Origin: a virus
DNA: 40,166 nt
Direction: 5' to 3' (one strand)
Virus record (IMG/VR): IMGVR_UViG_3300020394_000646
Span: 1 to 40,166 of that record
In this document: positions 8,570-16,501 of the stretch, one piece after another
Layout of the letters: each line of letters opens with the position of its first letter
Numbering within the stretch: position 1 is the first letter of the stretch
The notes under the pieces: generated by a model
What the model was told of the DNA's origin: nothing
Database searches by the model: none
Seen by the model: only the letters and a program-made list of their open reading frames with translations
Made by a program: the position numbers and the translations under genes

Positions 8570-10647
8570 GTAATTTTACAGCAACAACCAAGTTGATGCA
8601 AATAGGTAGTGAAAGAGAGTCACTACTCAGTCTTAGAAATTTAAAGATAAAATCTAGACTTCAAAAAGATAGAGAAGAACTAAACAAAGCGTTCAAGGAT
8701 AGGGCTGATAGGCAACAGCAAAGAAGACAAACAGGAGCTAATGCTTTACTTGGATTAGCTGGTGGTGGTGCTGGTATTGGTGTTATAAGAAGGTTTAGAC
8801 CTAGAAAACCTAGTCCAACTACAGGGGGTGGTACAAGAAGGTTCAAGATATTCAGAACTAAACCAACTATATCAAGTGGTGGAAGAGTCAATACAAATAT
8901 CTTAAGAAATGGATCAAAGCTAAATTCACTTCTGACAGTAGCATTTACTGGATATGATTTTTTAGATAGGAAGGCATCAGGTCAAACTAATGTACAGGCA
9001 GGGACTGGTGCTGTTGCCACAACAGGTGGTGCAATTGCTGGTGGAGCTGCGGGTGCAAAGTTAGGTGCACTCATAGGATCTTTTATTGTACCAGGTGCTG
9101 GAACGGTTGTTGGTGGTGCGTTAGGTGGTCTTTTAGGTTCTTTTATTGGTGCTACGTCAGGTGGTAACATTGCTGACTCTATAACAGGTGCAAATGAGGA
9201 GACTAGAAGGAAATTAGAACTGAAGAAAGTTGATTTGCAAAAAGGATCTACACTTTTTGGATCAGCACTTGACAAGTTTGATGTAGTCCTTGATAAATTT
9301 GAGAAACTTAGACAGGATGACTTTGATCGCACAAGAACAAGAGATAGTGATTTTGTTATTCCAGCAAGACAAGGTGGTTTAGGTGGTTTTATCAATAGGT
9401 TTGCTAGACCAAAACGACCTTTATCAGATACAGTTAGTGGAGATACTTCTAATGAAGTTGAATTTGACGTAGCAAATCCCAATCAAAAACCAAGAAATCT
9501 TAAGGAGACGCTTCAAAGGGATTTGTATATCCTAAAAAGAATTCCTTACGGAGAGATACTAAAAGAAAGTATATTACAAACTGGAAGAGATTTTGTAGAT
9601 TCATTTACAGATCCTGTCAATATTGCACTGTTCATATTATTGAGAGGTAGAGCAAAGGGATTCGGAAAGGGGTTTATACCAAAGAAAATGATCAATGTTA
9701 CTCCTGGTAGCACTGCTAATCCATTTCCAAATCTTGGTAGTAGTAAAATTGCAATACCAAATACAAGTAGTGGTAGCATTGTAAAACCAAATAATATACC
9801 ATTCTTTGTCAAACCTCAGTTTATCAACAAAAATGTAACTAGAACTATAGAAGTTAGAAGACAAATTCGTAGAATAAACTACAAGACTAATAAGGTACTG
9901 GATGACAATAGAAGAATAGTAAGACAGGTTAGAAGTAAGAAATTTTTAGTAGATAAGGTTGACATATATGATAAAGCCATAAGAAATTTGATGAAGTTCT
10001 CCAAAGAGATGTCAACAGAAGCAGCTAAGTTCAAAAATAATAAAGAATTGACCAATGCTTACTTCAAATCTCAAAGAAGAATATCAAGTCAAATTGAAAG
10101 ATATAGGAATAAAGTTACACAGATTTCATTACAAGAAATAGAACAAATGAGACAAGGTGAGGAAATAATCAATAAAACTGATATTGAGTATTCTAGATTT
10201 GAGTTGATGCAAAGTAATATGCTTAGAAAGATAGTAACTGGTGATCCAATGACTGATGCAGAGATGACACTTTATAGGTCATATAGAAATTTCTTAGAAA
10301 GGAGAGCAGCTGACCCCAAGTTCAAGGTAGATACTGAGATAATTGACTTCTTCAACTTAGGTCCTACAGATCTTCAAATCCCCTATCCTAAGGGTAAGGT
10401 CGTGCCTAAAAAGAAATTCCCGTTCTCGAAAAGTGATTTCGACATCCAAAAGTATTTCAATAGTCCACAATTCAAAAGGATAAAGAAATTCTATGAAAAG
10501 AGCAATCCAGTAAATACGAGTTTCAATGTACTTCAAGAAGGTAATCAAACAACTAATGTCTCAATTGATAATAGTAATACTATAGCAATGTTTGGTGGAG
10601 GTTCCTCAATAAATATGATGGAGATAAACGGGTATATGTCAGTATAA
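8566..10647 (+). CDS. Unrecognised baseplate-cluster protein with glycine-zipper region (693 aa)
   Basis: No family recognised. The N-terminus is basic and helical (KSRLQKDREELNKAFKDRADRQQ). Residues about 146-205 form a glycine-zipper-like, membrane-active stretch (AIAGGAAGAKLGALIGSF, then VVGGALGGLLGSFIGA). After a linker, residues about 410-540 are basic and predicted helical (RTIEVRRQIRRINYKTNK and onward). The C-terminus (NVSIDNSNTIAMFGGGSS) resembles that of the preceding 505-aa protein (TIDNFHNIIQYDSPAIFGG), suggesting the two are related or act together. It overlaps neighbours by 4 nt and 1 nt. A tape-measure or DNA-ejection role is possible but unproven. Confidence 0.6.
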   Translation: MSNFTATTKLMQIGSERESLLSLRNLKIKSRLQKDREELNKAFKDRADRQQQRRQTGANALLGLAGGGAGIGVIRRFRPRKPSPTTGGGTRRFKIFRTKPTISSGGRVNTNILRNGSKLNSLLTVAFTGYDFLDRKASGQTNVQAGTGAVATTGGAIAGGAAGAKLGALIGSFIVPGAGTVVGGALGGLLGSFIGATSGGNIADSITGANEETRRKLELKKVDLQKGSTLFGSALDKFDVVLDKFEKLRQDDFDRTRTRDSDFVIPARQGGLGGFINRFARPKRPLSDTVSGDTSNEVEFDVANPNQKPRNLKETLQRDLYILKRIPYGEILKESILQTGRDFVDSFTDPVNIALFILLRGRAKGFGKGFIPKKMINVTPGSTANPFPNLGSSKIAIPNTSSGSIVKPNNIPFFVKPQFINKNVTRTIEVRRQIRRINYKTNKVLDDNRRIVRQVRSKKFLVDKVDIYDKAIRNLMKFSKEMSTEAAKFKNNKELTNAYFKSQRRISSQIERYRNKVTQISLQEIEQMRQGEEIINKTDIEYSRFELMQSNMLRKIVTGDPMTDAEMTLYRSYRNFLERRAADPKFKVDTEIIDFFNLGPTDLQIPYPKGKVVPKKKFPFSKSDFDIQKYFNSPQFKRIKKFYEKSNPVNTSFNVLQEGNQTTNVSIDNSNTIAMFGGGSSINMMEINGYMSV

Positions 10648-11930
10648 TGTCAGAAGAAGTAACTGCTGGTTTATGGACAAGAAGTCACAAACTGATAAAG
10701 TTTGATGTGGCTGGAGATATTAAGGTGCCTGAGGAGACTAATGTAGCTCAATCTCTGATGGGACAGATGTTATTCTGTAAGTATTATGAGGGTTTTGGTA
10801 ATACTCTAATAGTAAAGATAACTTGTGTGGATACTAATGGTCTTTTAGATAAGTTACCTATAAGGACTGGAATGTCAGTTGAATTGTCATTCAGACATGC
10901 AAGTTTAGAAAACGAGGAGATTTTTGAATTTAGTCAGGCAAAGAAAAATAATCTAATCATAGTCAATATTGATAACGGAACTCATCAAGACAAGAGACAA
11001 ATGTACACTTTGACGTGCATTACTCCAACAACTCTGAGTAATCATACAACAAGAGTATCTAATAAGTACAAAGGTGCAATATCCAAGACAGTAGGGACGA
11101 TACTTACATCAATATTAGGTGCTGATCCGTCTAGACAGGTTGTAAAGCCAACTTCAAATACATATGATTTTTGTGGAAATTATACAAGACCTATCAACCT
11201 TATCAATAGACTAGCAACAAAATCAGTAACACCTAAGGCTGAAGAAGAATCACCTGAGAAAGGTTTATGTGGTTTTATGTTCTTTGAGACTCAAAAAACT
11301 GGATATAATTTTAGGTCTATACGGGAGATGATGGAAAAAGAATCTGACTTCCCAGTCTATGAAAAGGTTGGAGCTAAAGATGCAATGAATACTAATCCAT
11401 TCACACTTGCTTCAACACCAAAATTTAGAGAAAGTCAAGATCTCATCAAAAAACTTAGGGCGGGTCAATACCAAACTTCTAATATGGTGTATAATATAAT
11501 GGATAGAAATGTAAATTTCTACATTCATAAGTCGGAAACAGACGGTGAGGTTGCTAGTTCAGCTGATGAACAGGTATCTCGTCGTATACTAAGTGTTCTT
11601 GATCTTGGGTCAACGACTGCAAAAGACAATGAGTTAGCAGAACTTGCTACGAAAGTGACTTGGAGACAAGCACATGCTGCTTCACAGTATCAATTACTAT
11701 ACTCTCAAATGCTTGATGTCACCATTCCCATGAACTTGAATCTTGAAGTTGGTATGACACTAAACTTCAAATTTCCCGACCTAAATACTGGCGAAGGCAC
11801 CACTGCTGGCGTCACACCAAGTTCTGGTAAGTATCTTATCGCAAGATTATCACATGAGTTTGGTAATCCTGTGGGAGATTATACAGGACTTACACTTGTT
11901 AGAGAACACTATCTACCATACGAGGAATAA
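10647..11930 (+). CDS. 27: Baseplate hub subunit, gp27-like
   Basis: A 427-aa protein, close to T4 gp27 (391 aa), the trimeric hub ring that binds gp5 and connects to the tail tube. Features consistent with the hub family are the N-terminal beta-rich domain (MLFCKYYEGFGNTLIVKITCVD, shown in part), PIRTGMSVELSF, the second barrel-like part around YTLTCITPTTLSNH, and the C-terminal GMTLNFKFPDL followed by SGKYLIARLSHEFG, a strand pair typical of gp27/gpD-like hubs. Placement directly before gp5, as a hub partner should be, supports the call. Sequence similarity to T4 itself is too low to be sure by eye. Confidence 0.6.
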   Translation: MSEEVTAGLWTRSHKLIKFDVAGDIKVPEETNVAQSLMGQMLFCKYYEGFGNTLIVKITCVDTNGLLDKLPIRTGMSVELSFRHASLENEEIFEFSQAKKNNLIIVNIDNGTHQDKRQMYTLTCITPTTLSNHTTRVSNKYKGAISKTVGTILTSILGADPSRQVVKPTSNTYDFCGNYTRPINLINRLATKSVTPKAEEESPEKGLCGFMFFETQKTGYNFRSIREMMEKESDFPVYEKVGAKDAMNTNPFTLASTPKFRESQDLIKKLRAGQYQTSNMVYNIMDRNVNFYIHKSETDGEVASSADEQVSRRILSVLDLGSTTAKDNELAELATKVTWRQAHAASQYQLLYSQMLDVTIPMNLNLEVGMTLNFKFPDLNTGEGTTAGVTPSSGKYLIARLSHEFGNPVGDYTGLTLVREHYLPYEE

Positions 11931-12157
11931 TGAAATCTATTGAAGATCACATTGCAAAGGATAAAGAAATCCTAGCAAATCCTAAAACTTCTGAACCAAT
12001 GCGTCATCATATTGAAGATGAGTTGCATGATTTGGAGGAATATGTCGAGCATCATAAAGATGAAATCGAAGCGGGAGATCACCACGACCCTAATGTATTA
12101 GAGGTATTTTGTGATGTTCACCCTGACGAACCAGAGTGTCTAGTATATGACGACTAA
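11930..12157 (+). CDS. Small acidic protein of unknown function (75 aa)
   Basis: Not recognised. It is rich in Asp, Glu and His (HHIEDELHDLEEYVEHHKDE), mostly helical in the first 50 residues, and ends with FCDVHPDEPECLVYDD, which has two cysteines and a histidine that could bind metal. It overlaps the gp27-like gene and gp5 by one base on either side, so it is co-translated with the hub. This location suggests a small assembly or chaperone factor, but nothing in the sequence shows it. Confidence 0.65.
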   Translation: MKSIEDHIAKDKEILANPKTSEPMRHHIEDELHDLEEYVEHHKDEIEAGDHHDPNVLEVFCDVHPDEPECLVYDD

Positions 12158-14148
12158 TGGTACTTGAACAAGAGTCTATAAAAACGCAACATCTTGGACA
12201 AGATGGGTTCTACTGGTTCATTGGACAAGTAGTAATAGACTCTGCGTGGAGAAATGAAGAAAATAAAGAAACAAACGATTACGGATATAGAGCAAAAGTA
12301 AGAATAATAGGGAAGCATCCATCAACTAATGACATACCGGATGATGAATTACCGTGGGCACATTTCTTATTGCCACCCACGTTTGGATCAGGTATCAATC
12401 ACTTTGGTTTCAGTAATTTTCTCCAAGGTGGCGAGACAGTTTTTGGATTCTTCCTTGATGGTATAGAGGCACAGCAACCAGTCATATTCGGTTCTCTAGC
12501 ACAGCATAAGAATATGAAGAACCTCATTGACTGGAAAGAGGTAGAAATTGCTGCTTCATCAGGATTTTCCCCAATCTCGGTTGACCCCTTCATAACAGGG
12601 GGTTTGGGAGTAACTACGAAGGTTGGTGGAGGAGATTCTACATTTGAAGGTGGCACAATTGTTGACAATAATGATCAGATTTTAGCATCCAGTGGTAAGA
12701 AGGTTGACACTATTGGTAAGATAGAGAACAATAAAGTAGTAAAACTAACCAAAGCATCAGAGTGTAGCACACCATCCAAGGCATTGAAGAATATGGGTGG
12801 AGCACTTGGTGATTTGATGAAGGTTCTACAGAAATTAGAGAAGACTAAAGCAGGGTACATAGATCCAGTATTGAATACTGTGGTAAATGTAGACAAATTA
12901 GTGGATTATGCTGCCAAGAAAATGGCAGGAAGTCTATCCAATGTCATAGCAAATACTAGAACTAAGTTATTCAATAACATTGACGAAGCGGTAAGTGGTG
13001 CAATGGATTTTCTTGACCCTAACTTCTTAGCAAAACAAATAGGTATAGAAAAAGCAAAGGATGGTATCTATTGTTTACTGCAAAATATAATGAAAGGATT
13101 GAAAAATCTTATTACTAAAGCAATAAAGAGTTTGATTGGTAAGTTGTTGAACTTTCCTTTATGTGCTATTGAGTCTTTCCTATCAGGTATCTTAGGTAAG
13201 ATAACAGATGATATACAGAAAGCAATCGCTCCATTGATGGCTGGTATCAAAGGTCTTATACCAAGTATTTCTTTACCCAATTTCGGAGGAATGTTGAGTA
13301 AAGCAATAGGTGCTATTCAAGGTCTTATGAAACTTCTTGCTTGTGAAGATTCTGAGTGTAAGTTAGACTTAGATGTTGAGTTGAACAAAGGACAGACAGG
13401 CAAGAAAGATATGGACTTTGCTAAGATGATTGGGATGACAAACCTTATGAATAAGACTGGTAAGGGTATTGATGGTATGATGGACAATATTTTTCCTGGT
13501 ATGACTGGAGATCCAGGACCTATGAGTGAGATGGAGAAATTAGCAGGTCCTTGTAATCCATATGACCCTGAGACATGCCAACCACCTAGTGTGCAGTTCT
13601 TTGGTGGAGGTGGTTTCGGAGCATTTGGTCAGGCAGTTGTCAATGAAATAGGACAAGTTGTGGGTGTAGACATGAAAGATCTTGGATTTGGATATACTGA
13701 GACTCCATATGTATCTTTTATAGACAATTGTGAGAATGGTAGGGGTGCTACTGGTATAGCAGTTATAGAGGATGAAAAGGTTGTAGAGGTCATCATGATA
13801 GAGACAGGTGATGGTTATCTTGGATCTGGTAGTGCAGGAGAAGAAGTAGTTGGTGTAATTGAAGGTGCAGATATTGTCAGCACAGGCACAGGATACCAAC
13901 CAACCGACACAGTATCAACATCAGATGGTTGTGTGATGACACCTGAGGTAATCAATGGTAGAATAGTAGGACTAAAAGGATCTTGCCCAATGGGTGGTGG
14001 TTTATCTGGTCTTGCTGTGAACAGTTCTACTGGTTATGGTGCAGTTCTAAGACCTAGAACAAAATTTGTACCAGTCAAAGAATATGCATCACCAAGCATA
14101 CCAAGCACAAGCGTCCTTACTGTAGTGGATTGCCCTAGAGGTGCATAA
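12157..14148 (+). CDS. 5: Baseplate hub/spike protein gp5-like, OB-fold without lysozyme
   Basis: A 663-aa protein with a gp5-type N-terminal OB-fold (residues about 12-130): FYWFIGQVVIDSAWRNEE, the YGYRAKVRIIGKHP strand, LPWAHFLLPPTFGSG and GETVFGFFLDGIEAQQPVIFGS (quoted in part) form the core seen in gp5/VgrG-like spikes. T4 gp5 follows this with a lysozyme domain and a beta-helix needle. Here residues about 180-440 are instead helical and Lys/Gly rich. No T4-lysozyme active-site layout is visible. Residues about 506-560 carry a GFGYTETPYVSF module also found in two fibre proteins of this window. The needle may be supplied by the next gene. It overlaps both neighbours by one base. Confidence 0.72.
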   Translation: MVLEQESIKTQHLGQDGFYWFIGQVVIDSAWRNEENKETNDYGYRAKVRIIGKHPSTNDIPDDELPWAHFLLPPTFGSGINHFGFSNFLQGGETVFGFFLDGIEAQQPVIFGSLAQHKNMKNLIDWKEVEIAASSGFSPISVDPFITGGLGVTTKVGGGDSTFEGGTIVDNNDQILASSGKKVDTIGKIENNKVVKLTKASECSTPSKALKNMGGALGDLMKVLQKLEKTKAGYIDPVLNTVVNVDKLVDYAAKKMAGSLSNVIANTRTKLFNNIDEAVSGAMDFLDPNFLAKQIGIEKAKDGIYCLLQNIMKGLKNLITKAIKSLIGKLLNFPLCAIESFLSGILGKITDDIQKAIAPLMAGIKGLIPSISLPNFGGMLSKAIGAIQGLMKLLACEDSECKLDLDVELNKGQTGKKDMDFAKMIGMTNLMNKTGKGIDGMMDNIFPGMTGDPGPMSEMEKLAGPCNPYDPETCQPPSVQFFGGGGFGAFGQAVVNEIGQVVGVDMKDLGFGYTETPYVSFIDNCENGRGATGIAVIEDEKVVEVIMIETGDGYLGSGSAGEEVVGVIEGADIVSTGTGYQPTDTVSTSDGCVMTPEVINGRIVGLKGSCPMGGGLSGLAVNSSTGYGAVLRPRTKFVPVKEYASPSIPSTSVLTVVDCPRGA

Positions 14149-14693
14149 TGTCAGAGAATAAAGTACCACCAATTATAATAAATCATCCCCATGACGGTTC
14201 TCTAAGGATCGGTAGGGAAGATAAAGATGTACTGAGAAAAGCAGATTGCCAGTTAAAGGCAGGATCGGATGCAACCTTACGTTTATTCAGAGATGGTGGT
14301 TGGGAAATAAGATCCAAAAGAGGTATAGAGGTAGATAATCCTGGTTCTAACATTATACAGTCAGGATCAGGACCTCTTTGTATAAAGGTAGACGGAGACT
14401 TCAATATTGAATGTGGTGGTGAGTTCAACGTGAACGCTGCGAAGATAGTTATGGAAGCAACTGATGCTGAAGAAGGTAATATAAAACTAAATGCAAATCA
14501 GGATTTCTTTGCAGAAGCAAAGAAAACTGCTAAATTGAATGGTAGTAACGTGCAAGTCATTGCAACACAGAATCTTATAGCAAGATCAGATGCTGCACAT
14601 GTATTGCAAGGAGGGTTTGTTCATGTACATGAATCTAACTCTAAGATCATACCACCATCACTCAAAGAATTCATTAGTAAAATACAAAAATGA
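14148..14693 (+). CDS. Needle-like beta-helical protein (possible gp5 C-terminal equivalent)
   Basis: A 181-aa protein whose middle (residues about 80-160) is made of short beta repeats such as GDFNIECGGEFNVNAAKI, then GNIKLNANQDFFAEAKKTAK and GSNVQVIATQNLIARS. This pattern resembles the repeats of gp5/VgrG-type triple-stranded beta-helix needles. Its one-base overlap with gp5 suggests that the spike needle, fused to gp5 in T4, is a separate chain here. The C-terminal 20 residues are helical and lysine-rich. No catalytic motif is seen. The needle role is an inference from repeats plus position. Confidence 0.5.
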   Translation: MSENKVPPIIINHPHDGSLRIGREDKDVLRKADCQLKAGSDATLRLFRDGGWEIRSKRGIEVDNPGSNIIQSGSGPLCIKVDGDFNIECGGEFNVNAAKIVMEATDAEEGNIKLNANQDFFAEAKKTAKLNGSNVQVIATQNLIARSDAAHVLQGGFVHVHESNSKIIPPSLKEFISKIQK

Positions 14694-15442
14694 ATATACC
14701 AGATATTTTCTCAGGTAAAATCGTAATAGGACCTGAACCACATGTTGATCAATCAGTAGAGACTCTTGATGGTGATAAACCATACGTAGGAACTCTTTCA
14801 GCAGTAGGACCTGTGTTTCTAGGAGAGCATAGTGATATAGCGTTTGGACATATTAACATAGGTACAGATATAGGTCTTCAAAAATTTGAGCCCAAGATGA
14901 AGGGTAGAGCATTGGATGTAGAGGGTGACGTAAGTATAGTTGGTAATGGTGGTGGTGCTCAAGGTGTCAATGCATTAGTAATAGATGGTGATGTTTATGT
15001 CACTGGTGCGGTTGATTGTTTATCTAAAGGTAGATTAGAATCAAGACACAAAACTGCTGACAGTTTACCTAAACCATTTGATATGGTACATCCCAGTAAG
15101 GGAGAAGGACATAGACTTAGATATGCTTGTATTGAAGGACCTGAGGTTGGTGTATATTTCAGAGGTAGAACACAGGACAATGAGATTGTGTTACCTGACT
15201 ACTGGAAAGACCTAGTGGTGATTGATAGTATCACGGTTCAAACACAACCAGTTGGATCAACACAGGATATTATAGTAAAGGAATGGGATGATAGTAAGAT
15301 AACACTTGAAGGTGTCACTGATTGTTTTTACCACGTATATGCTGAGAGAAAAGACGTCAATCCACTCGTGGTAGAATATCAAGGAGAAACTTGGGAGGAT
15401 TATCCAGATCCTAAGTATGACGATCCTAAGTATTCTAGGTAA
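14690..15442 (+). CDS. Virion structural / fibre protein with conserved phage beta domain (250 aa)
   Basis: The N-terminal half is beta-rich with short gly-containing turns (GRALDVEGDVSIVGNGGG, then ALVIDGDVYVTGAVD) typical of fibre shafts. From about residue 128 comes the conserved phage block FDMVHPSKGEGHRLRYACIE (extending into GPEVGVYFRGR), found in many marine phage fibre proteins, followed by the domain LPDYWKDLVVIDSITVQTQP and GSTQDIIVKEWDD. This last domain recurs as the separate 93-aa protein downstream. The C-terminus is acidic and ends with a PDPKYDDPKY repeat. It overlaps the needle gene by 4 nt. Likely a small tail or baseplate fibre. Confidence 0.6.
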   Translation: MNIPDIFSGKIVIGPEPHVDQSVETLDGDKPYVGTLSAVGPVFLGEHSDIAFGHINIGTDIGLQKFEPKMKGRALDVEGDVSIVGNGGGAQGVNALVIDGDVYVTGAVDCLSKGRLESRHKTADSLPKPFDMVHPSKGEGHRLRYACIEGPEVGVYFRGRTQDNEIVLPDYWKDLVVIDSITVQTQPVGSTQDIIVKEWDDSKITLEGVTDCFYHVYAERKDVNPLVVEYQGETWEDYPDPKYDDPKYSR

Positions 15443-15444
15443 CG

Positions 15445-15452
15445 TATAAATA
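15445..15452 (+). promoter_or_regulatory. T4-type late promoter (TATAAATA)
   Basis: An exact TATAAATA just after the stop codon of the 250-aa fibre gene, 23 nt before the ATG at 15476. Exact match and spacing make this one of the clearest late promoters in the window. Confidence 0.75.
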
Positions 15453-15475
15453 CTGAAGTAATAATATATCAGCAA

Positions 15476-15757
15476 ATGGCAGCAGAAGAGTATTCACCAA
15501 GCAAAGCCACTATTAGATGCAAAGGTAAGATTCCACCCGATGGACTCATATGTCTTCCTGATGCATGGGCGAACAAGATCAAACCAGAGTCAATGGTAGT
15601 TCAAATAACTCCATACGGTGTATGGCAAGAACTATACATTGAAGCAATCCTTTATGATGGCAGACAGGTTCAAATCAAAAACAACCTAGGTGCTGGTATC
15701 GCAGGACAGTATAATGCTATGGCAAACGTCAAAGACGGAGAAACCATAGAAGATTGA
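15476..15757 (+). CDS. Small beta-domain protein, paralogue of the fibre C-terminal domain (93 aa)
   Basis: A compact beta-rich protein. CKGKIPPDGLICLPDAW, then KPESMVVQITPYGVWQELYI and the following strands mirror, in order, the block YFRGRTQDNEIVLPDYW, DSITVQTQPVGSTQDIIV of the 250-aa protein just upstream. It therefore looks like a free-standing copy of that domain, perhaps a cap or linker on the same fibre. An exact late promoter lies 23 nt upstream, supporting a virion role. No enzyme motif is seen. Confidence 0.62.
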   Translation: MAAEEYSPSKATIRCKGKIPPDGLICLPDAWANKIKPESMVVQITPYGVWQELYIEAILYDGRQVQIKNNLGAGIAGQYNAMANVKDGETIED

Positions 15758-15804
15758 CATAAGCAGTCTTCTGCGTTATATTAGGGAGAACTACAAAATC
15801 TCTT

Positions 15805-15993
15805 ATGTACATTGAAGAATACGTCAGTAAAATCGAAATCAACATCCCAAGGGCATCTGTAAAGATCCATGGGTGTGATGGTCAGGTGCAAACAATTGAT
15901 TGTGACGATGCTGACCACTTCTGTACAATACATCAAATGTCAAAAAAGGCAGTGGAGATTGATGAGGAGATAGAATTGTTATACATATCCTAA
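15805..15993 (+). CDS. Unknown small protein (62 aa)
   Basis: Not recognised. The ATG at 15805 is preceded by a GGGAG-type ribosome-binding site about 16 nt upstream. The protein is predicted beta-rich in the first half (KIEINIPRASVKIHG) and has three cysteines (residues about 24, 33 and 40) in an acidic context. It ends with an acidic helix (KAVEIDEEIELLYIS). It lies in a run of small genes between the hub operon and the giant fibre gene. Confidence 0.5.
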   Translation: MYIEEYVSKIEINIPRASVKIHGCDGQVQTIDCDDADHFCTIHQMSKKAVEIDEEIELLYIS

Positions 15994-16004
15994 AGACAAA
16001 ATAA

Positions 16005-16349
16005 ATGATACAAAAATTAGTCAGTCAGATTCCAACTTCAGATGTGTTTGTGAAACTCAATCTTGAGACACAATACTACACAAAGCAAGAAGTGAATCAA
16101 CTAATTGCCGACGCAGTTGCTGAAGCAAGAAGGATTGACGAGGAGTCAATGCGTAAGCATAACAGAGATGCCACTATCATTAGTATGATACTTGGTTTCA
16201 CTACACTCGCACTTTTTGTTGATGGTTTACTAAGAATGTTGGGTATTATACCACCGTTCATGAACATTGATGTGGATATATTAGAGAAGATTGTACAGAG
16301 AGTAGAATCAGATATTTCACCTATCTTACAACGTTTGCCACGACGGTAA
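16005..16349 (+). CDS. Predicted single-pass membrane protein (114 aa)
   Basis: Not recognised by family. Residues about 29-54 are a charged amphipathic helix (EVNQLIADAVAEARRIDEES). Residues about 58-80 form one strong hydrophobic segment (TIISMILGFTTLALFVDG, then LLRMLGIIPPF), and the rest is helical and charged with a basic end (LQRLPRR). The topology resembles small phage membrane proteins such as holins or spanin-like factors, but one segment alone does not establish lysis. It sits between small late genes and the giant fibre gene, 11 nt after the preceding stop. The ATG is retained because the next gene's start overlaps its stop. Confidence 0.6.
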   Translation: MIQKLVSQIPTSDVFVKLNLETQYYTKQEVNQLIADAVAEARRIDEESMRKHNRDATIISMILGFTTLALFVDGLLRMLGIIPPFMNIDVDILEKIVQRVESDISPILQRLPRR

Positions 16350-16465
16350 TGGACTCCAACTTGAAAATCTACGATCAGCGTCTTTTGGAAGAAGAACCCG
16401 AAGATGTAGAGGATGAGGACTATATTGTACTGATACACACAAAGTTCAACGACGATGGCTGCTAA
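16349..16465 (+). CDS. Small acidic protein (38 aa)
   Basis: A short frame whose ATG overlaps the preceding TAA by one base (TAATG). The product starts MDSNLKIYDQRLLEEEPEDV, is strongly acidic in the middle and ends FNDDGC. Its stop codon lies inside the CTAAATA late promoter of the next gene. The coupling arrangement matches the real genes around it. Reality as a protein is plausible but unproven. Confidence 0.45.
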   Translation: MDSNLKIYDQRLLEEEPEDVEDEDYIVLIHTKFNDDGC

Positions 16466-16468
16466 ATA
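16462..16468 (+). promoter_or_regulatory. T4-type late promoter (CTAAATA) for the giant fibre gene
   Basis: CTAAATA, 33 nt before the ATG at 16502 and overlapping the stop codon of the 38-aa gene. GAAGG at about 16474-16478 follows. Same variant as at 6127 and 30953. Confidence 0.6.
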
Positions 16469-16501
16469 GGTTGAAGGAATTGGTGTCAGGATTTATAGGT
16501 A

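Noticed and set aside
12157-14148. Annotating gp5 as tail lysozyme
   Set aside because: The N-terminal OB-fold is gp5-like but no T4-lysozyme catalytic layout could be found.
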